This document shows, piece after piece, positions 1-5,480 of a DNA stretch of 6,124 bases (its first letter is position 1; the number at the start of each line of letters is the position of its first letter). Location: the NCBI GenBank assembly GCA_021741945.1, contig JAIOWV010000075.1:1-6124 (forward strand), in the 5' to 3' direction. The notes under the pieces are model-generated. The model ran no database searches. It was given only the letters and a program-made list of their open reading frames with translations, and was not told the origin of the DNA. The stretch is from Pontimonas sp. Its GTDB lineage: Bacteria > Actinomycetota > Actinomycetes > Actinomycetales > Microbacteriaceae. The position numbers were made by a program, and so were the translations under genes.

Positions 1-241
1 AGCCGACACTTTCCGCGCTGGTCCCTCCTGGTTTCTCGACGACCTGTTCACCTTGCCCACTGCGCGGGGGCGCGGAGTCGGCCGCGCACTGATTGATGCC
101 CTGAAAGAGCACGGGGCCGCTCACGGCGGCGGGGATCTGCGCTGGATTACTGCTGCGGATAACGCCCAAGCCCAGCACCTCTATGACACGCTCGCCTCCA
201 GGACCTCCTGGGTTATGTATGAACTAGACACAGAGAAATAG
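1..241 (+). CDS. GNAT family N-acetyltransferase, C-terminal part (5' end outside window)
   Basis: The frame is open from base 2 and ends with TAG at 239-241, giving 79 visible residues; the true start lies upstream of the window. Seen: a stretch WFLDDLFTLPTARGRGVGRAL, which has the layout of GNAT motif A, a beta strand followed by the R-G-R-G-V-G-R loop that binds the pyrophosphate of acetyl-CoA. Further on, ADNAQAQHLYDTL matches motif B, where an asparagine and a tyrosine close the active site (N-x-x-A-x-x-L-Y). Family knowledge: these enzymes move an acetyl group from acetyl-CoA to an amine, on small molecules or protein N-termini. The substrate cannot be read from this fragment. An internal TTG at 53 could be mistaken for a start, but it cuts the fold and should not be used. 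The next gene starts 9 bp downstream on the same strand, so the two are probably co-transcribed. Confidence 0.88.
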   Translation, partial: ADTFRAGPSWFLDDLFTLPTARGRGVGRALIDALKEHGAAHGGGDLRWITAADNAQAQHLYDTLASRTSWVMYELDTEK

Positions 242-250
242 GCGGCGATT

Positions 251-439
251 ATGCAACTCGGCGGACGATTCTCAGTGGGACAGGCTCCGGCATCTCTGCC
301 TCAACCCTTACGCGACGAGATTGCCGCCATTGAGGCAACACTGAGCTCCGAGGAGACCACAACATTGCGGTGGACGCTCACGTGGCTGGAGGGTCGACCC
401 GTGGTCGAACTCGATGACGGCCGAGTGCTGCGCGGCTAA
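251..439 (+). CDS. Small uncharacterised actinobacterial protein, 62 aa
   Basis: ATG start at 251 with a Shine-Dalgarno-like TAGGCGG (239-245) five bases upstream, overlapping the stop of the acetyltransferase gene; the stop TAA is at 437-439. The product is acidic and soluble, with no signal peptide, membrane segment or cysteine. Seen: a proline-rich start (around residues 12-20), a likely amphipathic helix (about residues 20-33, LRDEIAAIEATLSS), then a compact C-terminal block RWTLTWLEGRPVVELDDG (about residues 40-57). That block looks like two beta strands joined by a turn and resembles small conserved proteins of high-GC Gram-positive bacteria, from memory only. No function is recognised. 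The 9-bp gap to the acetyltransferase suggests a shared transcript. Its stop overlaps the clpX stop on the other strand, so there is no spacer for a terminator. Confidence 0.72.
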   Translation: MQLGGRFSVGQAPASLPQPLRDEIAAIEATLSSEETTTLRWTLTWLEGRPVVELDDGRVLRG

Positions 440-1710
440 GCGGACTTTTCGCGCCTGGGCGCTGCCTTCGGGACAATCGTCGGGGCCGCGTTCTTGAGAA
501 CTGCATCCTTCGTGATGATGACGCGCTCAACCTGGTCGCTCGAGGGAATCTCAAACATCACAGGTCCCAGAACCTCTTCCAAGATGGCTCGGAGTCCACG
601 CGCACCGGTCTGTCGGACGGCAGCCAGAGTGGCAATCTCCTCGAGCGCTTGTGGCTCAAACTCCAGTTGAACCCCGTCGAGAACAAACATCCGCTGATAC
701 TGCTTGACCAGTGCGTTCTTGGGTGTGGTCAAGATGTCGATCAGCGCGGTCTGGTCCAGGGGAGCAACCGTGGTGACAACGGGCAAACGGCCAATGAACT
801 CAGGTATCAAGCCAAACTTGTGAAGGTCCTCAGGCAACACCTGGGAGAACATGTTCTCGCTGGCGTCCTTGGAGTGCAGCGGTGCGCCAAAACCAATGCC
901 GTGGCGACCCACGCGCTGAGAAATGATGTCTTCGAGCCCAGCAAACGCACCGGCGACGATGAAGAGGACGTTGGTGGTGTCGATTTGAATGAACTCTTGC
1001 TGGGGGTGCTTACGCCCACCCTGGGGCGGAACGGCCGCAACGGTGCCTTCAAGGATCTTCAGGAGCGCCTGCTGAACACCCTCACCCGAAACATCGCGGG
1101 TGATGGAGGGGTTCTCGGCCTTCCGGGCAATCTTGTCGACCTCGTCGATGTAGATGATGCCTGTCTCTGCGCGCTTGACGTCGTAGTCGGCGGCCTGGAT
1201 GAGCTTGAGAAGAATGTTCTCGACATCCTCACCCACATAACCGGCTTCGGTCAGCGCAGTCGCGTCGGCCACAGCAAAGGGCACATTGAGGCGCTTTGCG
1301 AGGGTTTGCGCCAGGTAGGTCTTGCCACAGCCGGTCGGACCAATCAGAAGAATGTTGCTCTTTTGAATGTCGATGTCATCGGAGCCCTCCACCGCATGCG
1401 GTGAGGCGGCGGCGCGAACACGCTTGTAGTGGTTATACACGGCGACTGACAGCGAACGCTTGGCCTCTTCCTGGCCAATGACATATTCCTCAAGGAAGTC
1501 GTAAATCTCTTTGGGTTTGGGCAAATCGAAGTCAGCAACTGCCTGGCCGGTGCTCTCAGACTGGCGCTCATCGATGATTTCGTTACAGAGCTCGACACAC
1601 TCGTCACAGATATAAACGCCGGGTCCTGCGATGAGTTGCTGGACCTGCTTTTGGCTCTTGCCACAGAACGAACACTTGAGGAGCTCGCCGGAATCTCCTG
1701 TGCGTGCCAT
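436..1710 (-). CDS. clpX: ATP-dependent Clp protease ATP-binding subunit ClpX, 424 aa
   Basis: Hexameric AAA+ unfoldase that recognises substrates, unfolds them with ATP and feeds them into the ClpP chamber in the cytoplasm. Numbering is from the ATG at 1710. The N-terminal zinc-binding domain has cysteines C13, C16, C35 and C38. The AAA+ module has Walker A GPTGCGKT (124-131), pore-1 loop GYVGED (157-162), Walker B IIYIDEVDKI (185-194), pore-2 loop RDVSGEGVQ (205-213), the IGF tripeptide that docks on ClpP (272-274), the GLIPEFIGRLPV arginine-finger box (R308), and sensor 2 GARGLR (R371). All key residues are present and the length is normal. An ATG at 1728 would add six residues, but those codons are the Shine-Dalgarno sequence itself, so 1710 is preferred. 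A copC-like gene on the other strand separates it from clpP2, so it needs its own promoter in 1711-1826. Confidence 0.98.
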   Translation of the reverse strand: MARTGDSGELLKCSFCGKSQKQVQQLIAGPGVYICDECVELCNEIIDERQSESTGQAVADFDLPKPKEIYDFLEEYVIGQEEAKRSLSVAVYNHYKRVRAAASPHAVEGSDDIDIQKSNILLIGPTGCGKTYLAQTLAKRLNVPFAVADATALTEAGYVGEDVENILLKLIQAADYDVKRAETGIIYIDEVDKIARKAENPSITRDVSGEGVQQALLKILEGTVAAVPPQGGRKHPQQEFIQIDTTNVLFIVAGAFAGLEDIISQRVGRHGIGFGAPLHSKDASENMFSQVLPEDLHKFGLIPEFIGRLPVVTTVAPLDQTALIDILTTPKNALVKQYQRMFVLDGVQLEFEPQALEEIATLAAVRQTGARGLRAILEEVLGPVMFEIPSSDQVERVIITKDAVLKNAAPTIVPKAAPRREKSA

Positions 1711-1826
1711 GAGAAAGCCTTCCTCCATGCGATCTGGGACCCTTCGGAGTTTACCTCTCAGGGCCCAAGCGCCTCGGACATTCCACAGGTAACGCGGGGT
1801 GTGGCGCCAGCTAGCATGGAAGAACT
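1711..1826. promoter_or_regulatory. Divergent spacer carrying the clpX and copC-like promoters
   Basis: This 116-bp spacer lies between two genes that point away from each other, so it should hold a promoter for each. Candidate -10 boxes of the TANNNT type are visible: TAAACT on the minus strand (1748-1753), which would give a clpX leader of about 30 bases containing the Shine-Dalgarno, and TAGCAT on the plus strand (1812-1817), which would start copC-like transcription almost at its ATG. No convincing -35 hexamer sits 16-18 bases from either. No CGC-N5-GCG ClgR-type operator is present, although CGC and GCG triplets occur at 1792-1806 with the wrong spacing. Exact promoter positions are inference. 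Confidence 0.4.
1718..1726 (-). promoter_or_regulatory. Ribosome binding site that decides the clpX start
   Basis: On the minus strand this reads GGAGGAAGG, a near-perfect anti-16S match, ending 7 bases before the ATG at 1708-1710. The upstream ATG at 1726-1728 overlaps this site and has no Shine-Dalgarno of its own. The residues after 1710 (MARTGDSGELLKCSFCG) also match the usual ClpX N-terminus. Confidence 0.85.
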
Positions 1827-2459
1827 ATGGGCCCCATGAGCACGATATCCCGTGCACCTCGCTGGATCGCAGGTCTAGTGGGAGTGGCACTGGCTCTCGG
1901 ATCTGCCGCTCCGGCACTCGCTCACAACGTGGTCGAAGACCGTGACCCCGCCGCGGATTCTGTAGTCACCCAAAGCCCTGTCACCGTGTCGATTTCCACC
2001 AACGACAGCTTTTTGGACACCGGCGACGCCACGCGTGGTTTTGCAATTGTCGCGCAGGATGGGGCAGGCCTCTATTACGGTGATGGCTGCGTGAACATCG
2101 ACGAACGAACGATGAGCGCCACCATCGACCTGGGTCGGCCCGGCACCTACACGGTGCTCTACCAATTTGTCTCAGCCGATGGACACACGCTGCAAGACAG
2201 CTACACCTTTGTTTTTGAACCAGGTGCCGACCACGGCCCAGCTGTTGGCCTCGTTGCTCCCCCAGTGTGCGGCGCCACAACCGAGGATCTGCCGGTCGAG
2301 GAGATTACCCCCGAGCTGATTGTTCCAGCAGAGGAAATACCGGTCGTGGCCGATGACACCGTCTCGGTGATTCCGAGCATCGTCGGAATCGCTGTGCTGT
2401 TAGTGCTGCTCATTGGCCTTGGGGTTTCCGGTCTTCGGAAACGCCAAGCAAAGAGCTAA
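1827..2459 (+). CDS. CopC-like copper-binding protein with signal peptide and C-terminal membrane anchor, 210 aa
   Basis: Seen: a Sec signal peptide (basic start, hydrophobic residues 14-30, cleavage expected after ALA at 30-32). Cleavage leaves His33 as the mature N-terminus. A CopC-type beta-sandwich spans about 33-131 and includes the SADGH motif (D118, H120) followed by DSYTFVF. In CopC proteins the N-terminal His plus an Asp and His of this motif bind Cu(II), and all three are present. Two cysteines (C88, C148) could form a disulphide. An acidic, proline-rich linker (about 150-180) leads to one membrane helix (181-203) and a basic cytoplasmic tail RKRQAKS. The domain should therefore face outward, tethered to the membrane. 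No CopD permease is fused or adjacent, so a role in copper binding, delivery or tolerance is inferred. GGAAG at 1818-1822 is only 4 bases from the ATG, so the ATG at 1836 is an alternative start; this affects only the signal peptide. The gene interrupts the clpX/clpP neighbourhood and ends flush with the clpP2 stop. Confidence 0.88.
   Translation: MGPMSTISRAPRWIAGLVGVALALGSAAPALAHNVVEDRDPAADSVVTQSPVTVSISTNDSFLDTGDATRGFAIVAQDGAGLYYGDGCVNIDERTMSATIDLGRPGTYTVLYQFVSADGHTLQDSYTFVFEPGADHGPAVGLVAPPVCGATTEDLPVEEITPELIVPAEEIPVVADDTVSVIPSIVGIAVLLVLLIGLGVSGLRKRQAKS
2418..2448 (-). terminator. Inverted repeat, likely terminator of the clpP1-clpP2 transcript
   Basis: The left arm CTTGGGGTTTCCG (2418-2430) and right arm CGGAAACGCCAAG (2436-2448) pair at 12 of 13 positions, with one G-G mismatch and a 5-base loop. 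On the minus strand it begins 11 bases after the clpP2 stop codon, where a terminator is expected. It lies inside the last codons of the convergent copC-like gene (tail residues about 198-207). No T-run follows on either strand, so it is not a classical intrinsic terminator. Hairpins without a U-tract are reported to act in actinobacteria, and it could equally pause polymerase or protect mRNA ends on both strands. Confidence 0.6.
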
Positions 2460-3146
2460 CTAGGCGACAACAGCCTCTGGGCCCTTGAGAGCTGCGCCAA
2501 CACCGGCAGACTTCCTCGAGGAGAGGACCTGATCGATCAGTCCGTAGTCGAGGGCTTCAGCAGCGGTCAGGATCTTGTCACGATCAATATCGCGGTTGAC
2601 CTCTTCCGGAGACTTCTTCGAGTGCTTAGAAAGCGTGTCTTCCAACCATTCGCGCAGTCGGGCAATCTCTTTGGCCTGAATTTCAATGTCAGATGCCTGG
2701 CCACGACCCGCTTCGCCCATCATCGGCTGGTGGATAAGGATTCGAGCGTTCGGCAGAGCGAGGCGCTTGCCTGGCTCACCACCGGCAAGAATCACAGCTG
2801 CAGCAGAGGCAGCCTGGCCTAGAACCACGGTCTGAATTTGCGGGCGAACGTATTGCATCGTGTCGTAGATGGCTGTCATCGCGGTGAACGAGCCACCGGG
2901 AGAGTTGATATACATCACGATGTCGCGGTCGGGGTCTTGGCTTTCCAAGACCAGCAACTGCGCCATCACGTCATCGGCGGACGCGTCGTCGACCTGGACG
3001 CCAAGGAACACGATGCGGTCTTCAAAGAGCTTGGCGTAAGGGTCTTGGCGCTTGAAGCCGTAGCTGGTGCGCTCTTCGAAGCTTGGCAGGATGTAGCGAG
3101 ACTCTGGCATGGCGAGCGATGCTTTGTGCTCTGGGAGTGTGTTCAT
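2460..3146 (-). CDS. clpP2: ATP-dependent Clp protease proteolytic subunit ClpP2, 228 aa
   Basis: Serine peptidase subunit of the Clp protease. The catalytic triad is visible: Ser114 in GQAASAAA, His139 in LIHQP and Asp190 in DRDKILTA. The oxyanion-loop stretch NSPGGS (81-86) and the handle-helix region after residue 148 are also intact. Assignment to ClpP2 rests on the N-terminal SRYILPSFEERTSYGFKRQDPY segment, on GQAASAAA in place of the GMAASMG of ClpP1, and on being second in the pair. Known of the mycobacterial homologues: ClpP1 and ClpP2 form two stacked heptamers, and the ATPases dock on the ClpP2 face. The ATG at 3146 follows clpP1 by 14 bases with only a weak GGGGA (3154-3158) as ribosome binding site, so translational coupling to clpP1 is likely. 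A later ATG at 3110 has no Shine-Dalgarno and is less likely. The N-terminus before about residue 15 is probably removed as a propeptide. Confidence 0.96.
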   Translation of the reverse strand: MNTLPEHKASLAMPESRYILPSFEERTSYGFKRQDPYAKLFEDRIVFLGVQVDDASADDVMAQLLVLESQDPDRDIVMYINSPGGSFTAMTAIYDTMQYVRPQIQTVVLGQAASAAAVILAGGEPGKRLALPNARILIHQPMMGEAGRGQASDIEIQAKEIARLREWLEDTLSKHSKKSPEEVNRDIDRDKILTAAEALDYGLIDQVLSSRKSAGVGAALKGPEAVVA

Positions 3147-3160
3147 TGGATAGTCCCCGT

Positions 3161-3763
3161 CTACTTCTTCTTGCTCTGCTCGGTTCCACCGCCACCGACA
3201 ACGTCGGTTGCAGAGGAGCGAATGTGGTCGACAAAGCCATAGGCCAGCGCCTCATCGGCGGTGAACCAGCGGTCGCGGTCGCCATCGGCCATGATCTGGT
3301 CAACAGTTTTGCCAGTAGCGTCGGCGGTGATCTGAGCCAGGCGCTTCTTCATGTCGTTAATCAGGTGGGCCTGGGTCTGGATGTCGCTCGCGGTTCCACC
3401 GAAACCTCCGTGGGGCTGGTGCAAGAGCACCCGAGCGTTCGGGGTGATGTAGCGCTTGCCTTTTGTGCCAGCAGTCAAGAGCAGTTGGCCCATCGAGGCA
3501 GCCATACCAATACCGACGGTCACGATGTCGTTGGGAACAAACTGCATGGTGTCGTAAATCGCCATACCCGCGGTAATCGAACCACCGGGTGAGTTGATGT
3601 AGAGGTAGATGTCGCGCTCAGGATCTTCAGCAGCGAGGAGCAAGAGCTTGGCCGCGATTTCGTTGGCGTTATCGTCACGAACTTCGGAACCCAACCAAAT
3701 AATGCGGTCTTTGAGCAACCGGTCAAAGACGTTCGGTTGCATCATCGTTTCTGCCATGGACAC
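3161..3763 (-). CDS. clpP1: ATP-dependent Clp protease proteolytic subunit ClpP1, 200 aa
   Basis: Serine peptidase, partner of the downstream clpP2 product. Catalytic residues are Ser90 in GMAASMG, His115 in LLHQP and Asp164 in DRDRWFTA. The NSPGGS loop is at 57-62. Length is normal for the family. The start is set at GTG 3763 because GAGGAG (3773-3778) lies 9 bases before it; an in-frame ATG two codons later (3757) is 15 bases from that site and is a weaker choice. The C-terminus is short and low-complexity, with four glycines followed by TEQSKKK. It sits 101 bp downstream of tig and 14 bp upstream of clpP2, so it is first in the clpP pair and may be transcribed both from tig and from a promoter in the 3764-3864 gap. 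Confidence 0.97.
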   Translation of the reverse strand: MSMAETMMQPNVFDRLLKDRIIWLGSEVRDDNANEIAAKLLLLAAEDPERDIYLYINSPGGSITAGMAIYDTMQFVPNDIVTVGIGMAASMGQLLLTAGTKGKRYITPNARVLLHQPHGGFGGTASDIQTQAHLINDMKKRLAQITADATGKTVDQIMADGDRDRWFTADEALAYGFVDHIRSSATDVVGGGGTEQSKKK

Positions 3764-3864
3764 AGTTTTGTTCTCCTCACGAACACCCCCAAGCGGGCTA
3801 TCACCGACCCTACCGGGCGCTAACCCGTGGAACCGGCAGTGTTCGCCCTCGGCAGAGTGTCGCT
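3764..3864 (-). promoter_or_regulatory. tig-clpP1 spacer with ribosome binding site and possible clpP promoter
   Basis: This 101-bp gap is long compared with the other same-strand spacers here (9, 14 and 39 bp), so an internal clpP1P2 promoter is plausible. A TAGGGT box on the minus strand (3807-3812) would give a leader of roughly 35-40 bases, but no good -35 sequence is seen. A clear GAGGAG ribosome binding site is at 3773-3778. A 7-bp inverted repeat, CGAACAC (3780-3786) and GTGTTCG (3839-3845), brackets the central part. No CGC-N5-GCG ClgR operator, HAIR or CIRCE element was found. Confidence 0.4.
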
Positions 3865-5226
3865 TTAGTGCTTGTGGTCGTGATCGTGGTCGTGGTCGTC
3901 GTGGTTATCAGCCACAGCCTGCGCCACGGCTTGCTCAACGGGATCAGTGGCCTCGCGGGTGAAGTCGCTCAGGTCGACCTTCTTGCCCTTGGTGTCGACA
4001 ACCTTCACGCCGGCAAGCGCGACAGAGAGCGACTTGGACCTAGCTACCTCGCCCACCATGGAGGGGATCTGGTTGTTGCTATCGAGGGTCTGGATGAACT
4101 CGGTGGGGTCCATTCCATACTGCGATGCAGACTGGATGAGGTACTGGGTCAGTTCGTCCTGAGAGACCTGGACCTCGAGCTTCTCGACGAGCGCATCCAG
4201 CAGAATCTGAGTCTTCAGCGACTTCTCCGTGGATTCGATGACCTCTGCGCGGTGCTTGTCGTCTTCGAGCTTGCCTTCTTGCTCGAGGTGACGGTGAACC
4301 TCATCGTCGATGACCCCCTGGGGCAGAGGAATGGTGACATCCTCCAGGAGCTTCTCGACAAGCTTGTTCCTCGCCTGCTGAGCCTGCCCGAAGACGCCCT
4401 TGCGCTGCACCTGGGCCTTCATGTCCTCACGAAGCTCGGCAATGGTGTCGAACTGGCTGGAGATCTGAGCGAACTCGTTGTCAGCTTCGGGAAGTTCGCG
4501 CTCTTTCACGGCCAACACGGTGATCTCAATGAGTGCGGTCTCGCCCACGCGGTCTCCGCCGAGCAGCTTGGACTCAAACGTGGTGGTCTCCCCCGCAGTG
4601 AGGGTGTCTAGGGCTTCATCGATGCCATCGATGAGCTGACCCGAGCCAACCTCGTAGCTAATGGAGTTGGCGGTGTCGATCGTGGTGTCGCCAATCTTTG
4701 CGACCAGGTCGACCTGCACAAAGTCACCGGTCTTGATGGGGCGGTCAACACTCACGAGTGTGCCAAAGCGGGCGCGAAGGGCATCAAGCTCCGCCTCGAC
4801 CTCTTCCTTGCTGACGGTGATGGGCTCAACCTCAATGGAGTACTTGGTGTGGTCGGGAATAGTGAATTCCGGGCGGGTATCAACCTCAACAACGACCACG
4901 AGGTCACCGGAGAAATCTTTATCGCTTGGCCACTGGGTCACATCGGCTTCGGGGCGACCGAGGGTGCGGATCTTCTGCTCGACAACAGCGAGCTGGAAGA
5001 AGCGGTCGAGACCCTCGCCCACGGCGTGGTTGAGAACCTCGCCCTTACCTACCCTCTGATCAATCAGCGTGGGGGGAACCTTGCCCTTGCGGAAGCCTGG
5101 AATGTTGACCTGCTCAGCGATGTGCTGGTAGGCGTGGTCAAGGCTTGGCTTGAGTTCCTCCGGGGTGACCGTGATGGTCAGGCGAACGCGGGTCGGACCA
5201 AGGGCTTCTTTTGTCGTTGTGGGCAC
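3865..5226 (-). CDS. tig: Trigger factor, ribosome-bound chaperone and peptidyl-prolyl isomerase, 453 aa, with His/Asp-rich tail
   Basis: Trigger factor binds near the ribosomal exit tunnel and shields nascent chains. Domains seen: the N-terminal ribosome-binding domain (about 1-115) with the signature GFRKGK (44-49); an FKBP-type isomerase domain (about 155-240) with the KTGDFVQVDL strand and the GSGQLIDGIDEAL segment; and the helical C-terminal chaperone domain (about 250-425). The last 13 residues, NHDDHDHDHDHKH, hold six histidines and five aspartates after a flexible linker, a likely metal-binding extension. The GTG start at 5226 has GGAG (5235-5238) eight bases upstream; an ATG five bases earlier is out of frame. 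A tRNA-Pro lies 39 bp upstream on the same strand with no T-run between, so the two may share a primary transcript. The clpP1 and clpP2 genes follow. Confidence 0.98.
   Translation of the reverse strand: MPTTTKEALGPTRVRLTITVTPEELKPSLDHAYQHIAEQVNIPGFRKGKVPPTLIDQRVGKGEVLNHAVGEGLDRFFQLAVVEQKIRTLGRPEADVTQWPSDKDFSGDLVVVVEVDTRPEFTIPDHTKYSIEVEPITVSKEEVEAELDALRARFGTLVSVDRPIKTGDFVQVDLVAKIGDTTIDTANSISYEVGSGQLIDGIDEALDTLTAGETTTFESKLLGGDRVGETALIEITVLAVKERELPEADNEFAQISSQFDTIAELREDMKAQVQRKGVFGQAQQARNKLVEKLLEDVTIPLPQGVIDDEVHRHLEQEGKLEDDKHRAEVIESTEKSLKTQILLDALVEKLEVQVSQDELTQYLIQSASQYGMDPTEFIQTLDSNNQIPSMVGEVARSKSLSVALAGVKVVDTKGKKVDLSDFTREATDPVEQAVAQAVADNHDDHDHDHDHKH
3868..3906. repeat. Imperfect GTGGTC hexanucleotide repeat coding the His/Asp tail of trigger factor
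   Basis: On the plus strand the segment is built from GTGGTC units with single-base changes (GTGGTC, GTGATC, GTGGTC, GTGGTC, then GTC GTG GTT). Read on the minus strand it gives alternating GAC and CAC codons, that is Asp-His pairs. Because it consists of near-identical hexamers, copy number could change by slippage in steps of two residues without shifting the frame. Confidence 0.8.
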
Positions 5227-5265
5227 GGCATTTTCTCCAACTGGTTTTTCTTGTGTGTCTTTCCG

Positions 5266-5339
5266 TCGGGGCGACAGGATTCGAACCTGCGACTTCCCGC
5301 TCCCAAAGCGGGCGCTCTACCAAACTGAGCTACGCCCCG
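5266..5339 (-). tRNA. tRNA-Pro (anticodon UGG)
   Basis: The minus strand folds as a full cloverleaf of 74 bases. The acceptor stem CGGGGCG (5333-5339) pairs with CGCCCCG (5267-5273), and the discriminator A is at 5266. The D arm is GCTC...GAGC, the anticodon stem CCCGC/GCGGG closes the loop TTTGGGA with anticodon TGG (5303-5305), and the T arm is GCAGG-TTCGAAT-CCTGT. The 3' CCA is not encoded (the next bases are CGG), so it must be added by the CCA-adding enzyme. It reads proline codon CCA and probably other CCN codons by wobble. It lies just upstream of tig on the same strand. Confidence 0.97.
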
Positions 5340-5480
5340 AAAAGATAAGAGTTGATCACCATCCGGGCGCAGTACACGGCCAAGCCCAGGCGAACAGCCT
5401 CTGAGAGTCTAGTCGGTGTCATCGCACTGGAAGTACGAATTGGAGTGCATGCAGTACCATCGTTGACGGTGGCACCCCTC
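5340..5480. promoter_or_regulatory. Divergent spacer between tRNA-Pro and tRNA-Gly
   Basis: The two tRNAs point away from each other, so both promoters are expected in this 141-bp spacer. On the plus strand TACCAT (5455-5460) is a possible -10 box that would start the tRNA-Gly precursor about 14 bases before its mature end. The hexamer 17 bases upstream does not resemble TTGACA. On the minus strand TTGGCC followed 17 bases later by GGTGAT is a weak candidate for tRNA-Pro. A short hairpin (5457-5462 with 5467-5472, loop TTGA, one wobble pair) lies in the presumed tRNA-Gly leader. No open reading frame of note is seen. Confidence 0.4.

Noticed and set aside
391..408. Palindrome GGGTCGACCC and overlapping 6-bp stem downstream of clpX as a terminator
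   Set aside because: The stem is short with a 3-base loop, has no T-run and lies in coding sequence; too weak to call.
451..462. GCGCCTGGGCGC hairpin near the clpX 3' end
   Set aside because: Only four to five pairs with a very small loop, inside GC-rich coding DNA; expected by chance.
649..1404. 251-codon open frame on the plus strand opposite clpX
   Set aside because: It runs fully antisense to an intact ClpX with all motifs. Its composition (leucine-, glycine- and valine-rich, no recognisable domain) is what the reverse strand of such a gene gives.
3764..3864. ClgR, HAIR or CIRCE operator ahead of clpP1
   Set aside because: ClgR is a known activator of clpP genes in actinobacteria, so it was looked for, but no CGC-N5-GCG or other full-length match is present.
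3868..4611. 247-codon open frame on the plus strand opposite tig, starting with a long valine run
   Set aside because: The valine-rich start is simply the reverse strand of the His/Asp codon repeat, and the rest mirrors the trigger factor coding sequence; there is no domain and no ribosome binding site.
4849..5328. 159-codon plus-strand frame running across the tig start and tRNA-Pro
   Set aside because: It overlaps tig and reads through a tRNA gene in the antisense direction; part of its translation is the familiar spurious peptide that antisense tRNA genes give.
5343..5348. TTATCT (minus strand) as the -10 box of tRNA-Pro
   Set aside because: It ends only 3 bases before the mature tRNA 5' end, so transcription would start inside the tRNA.
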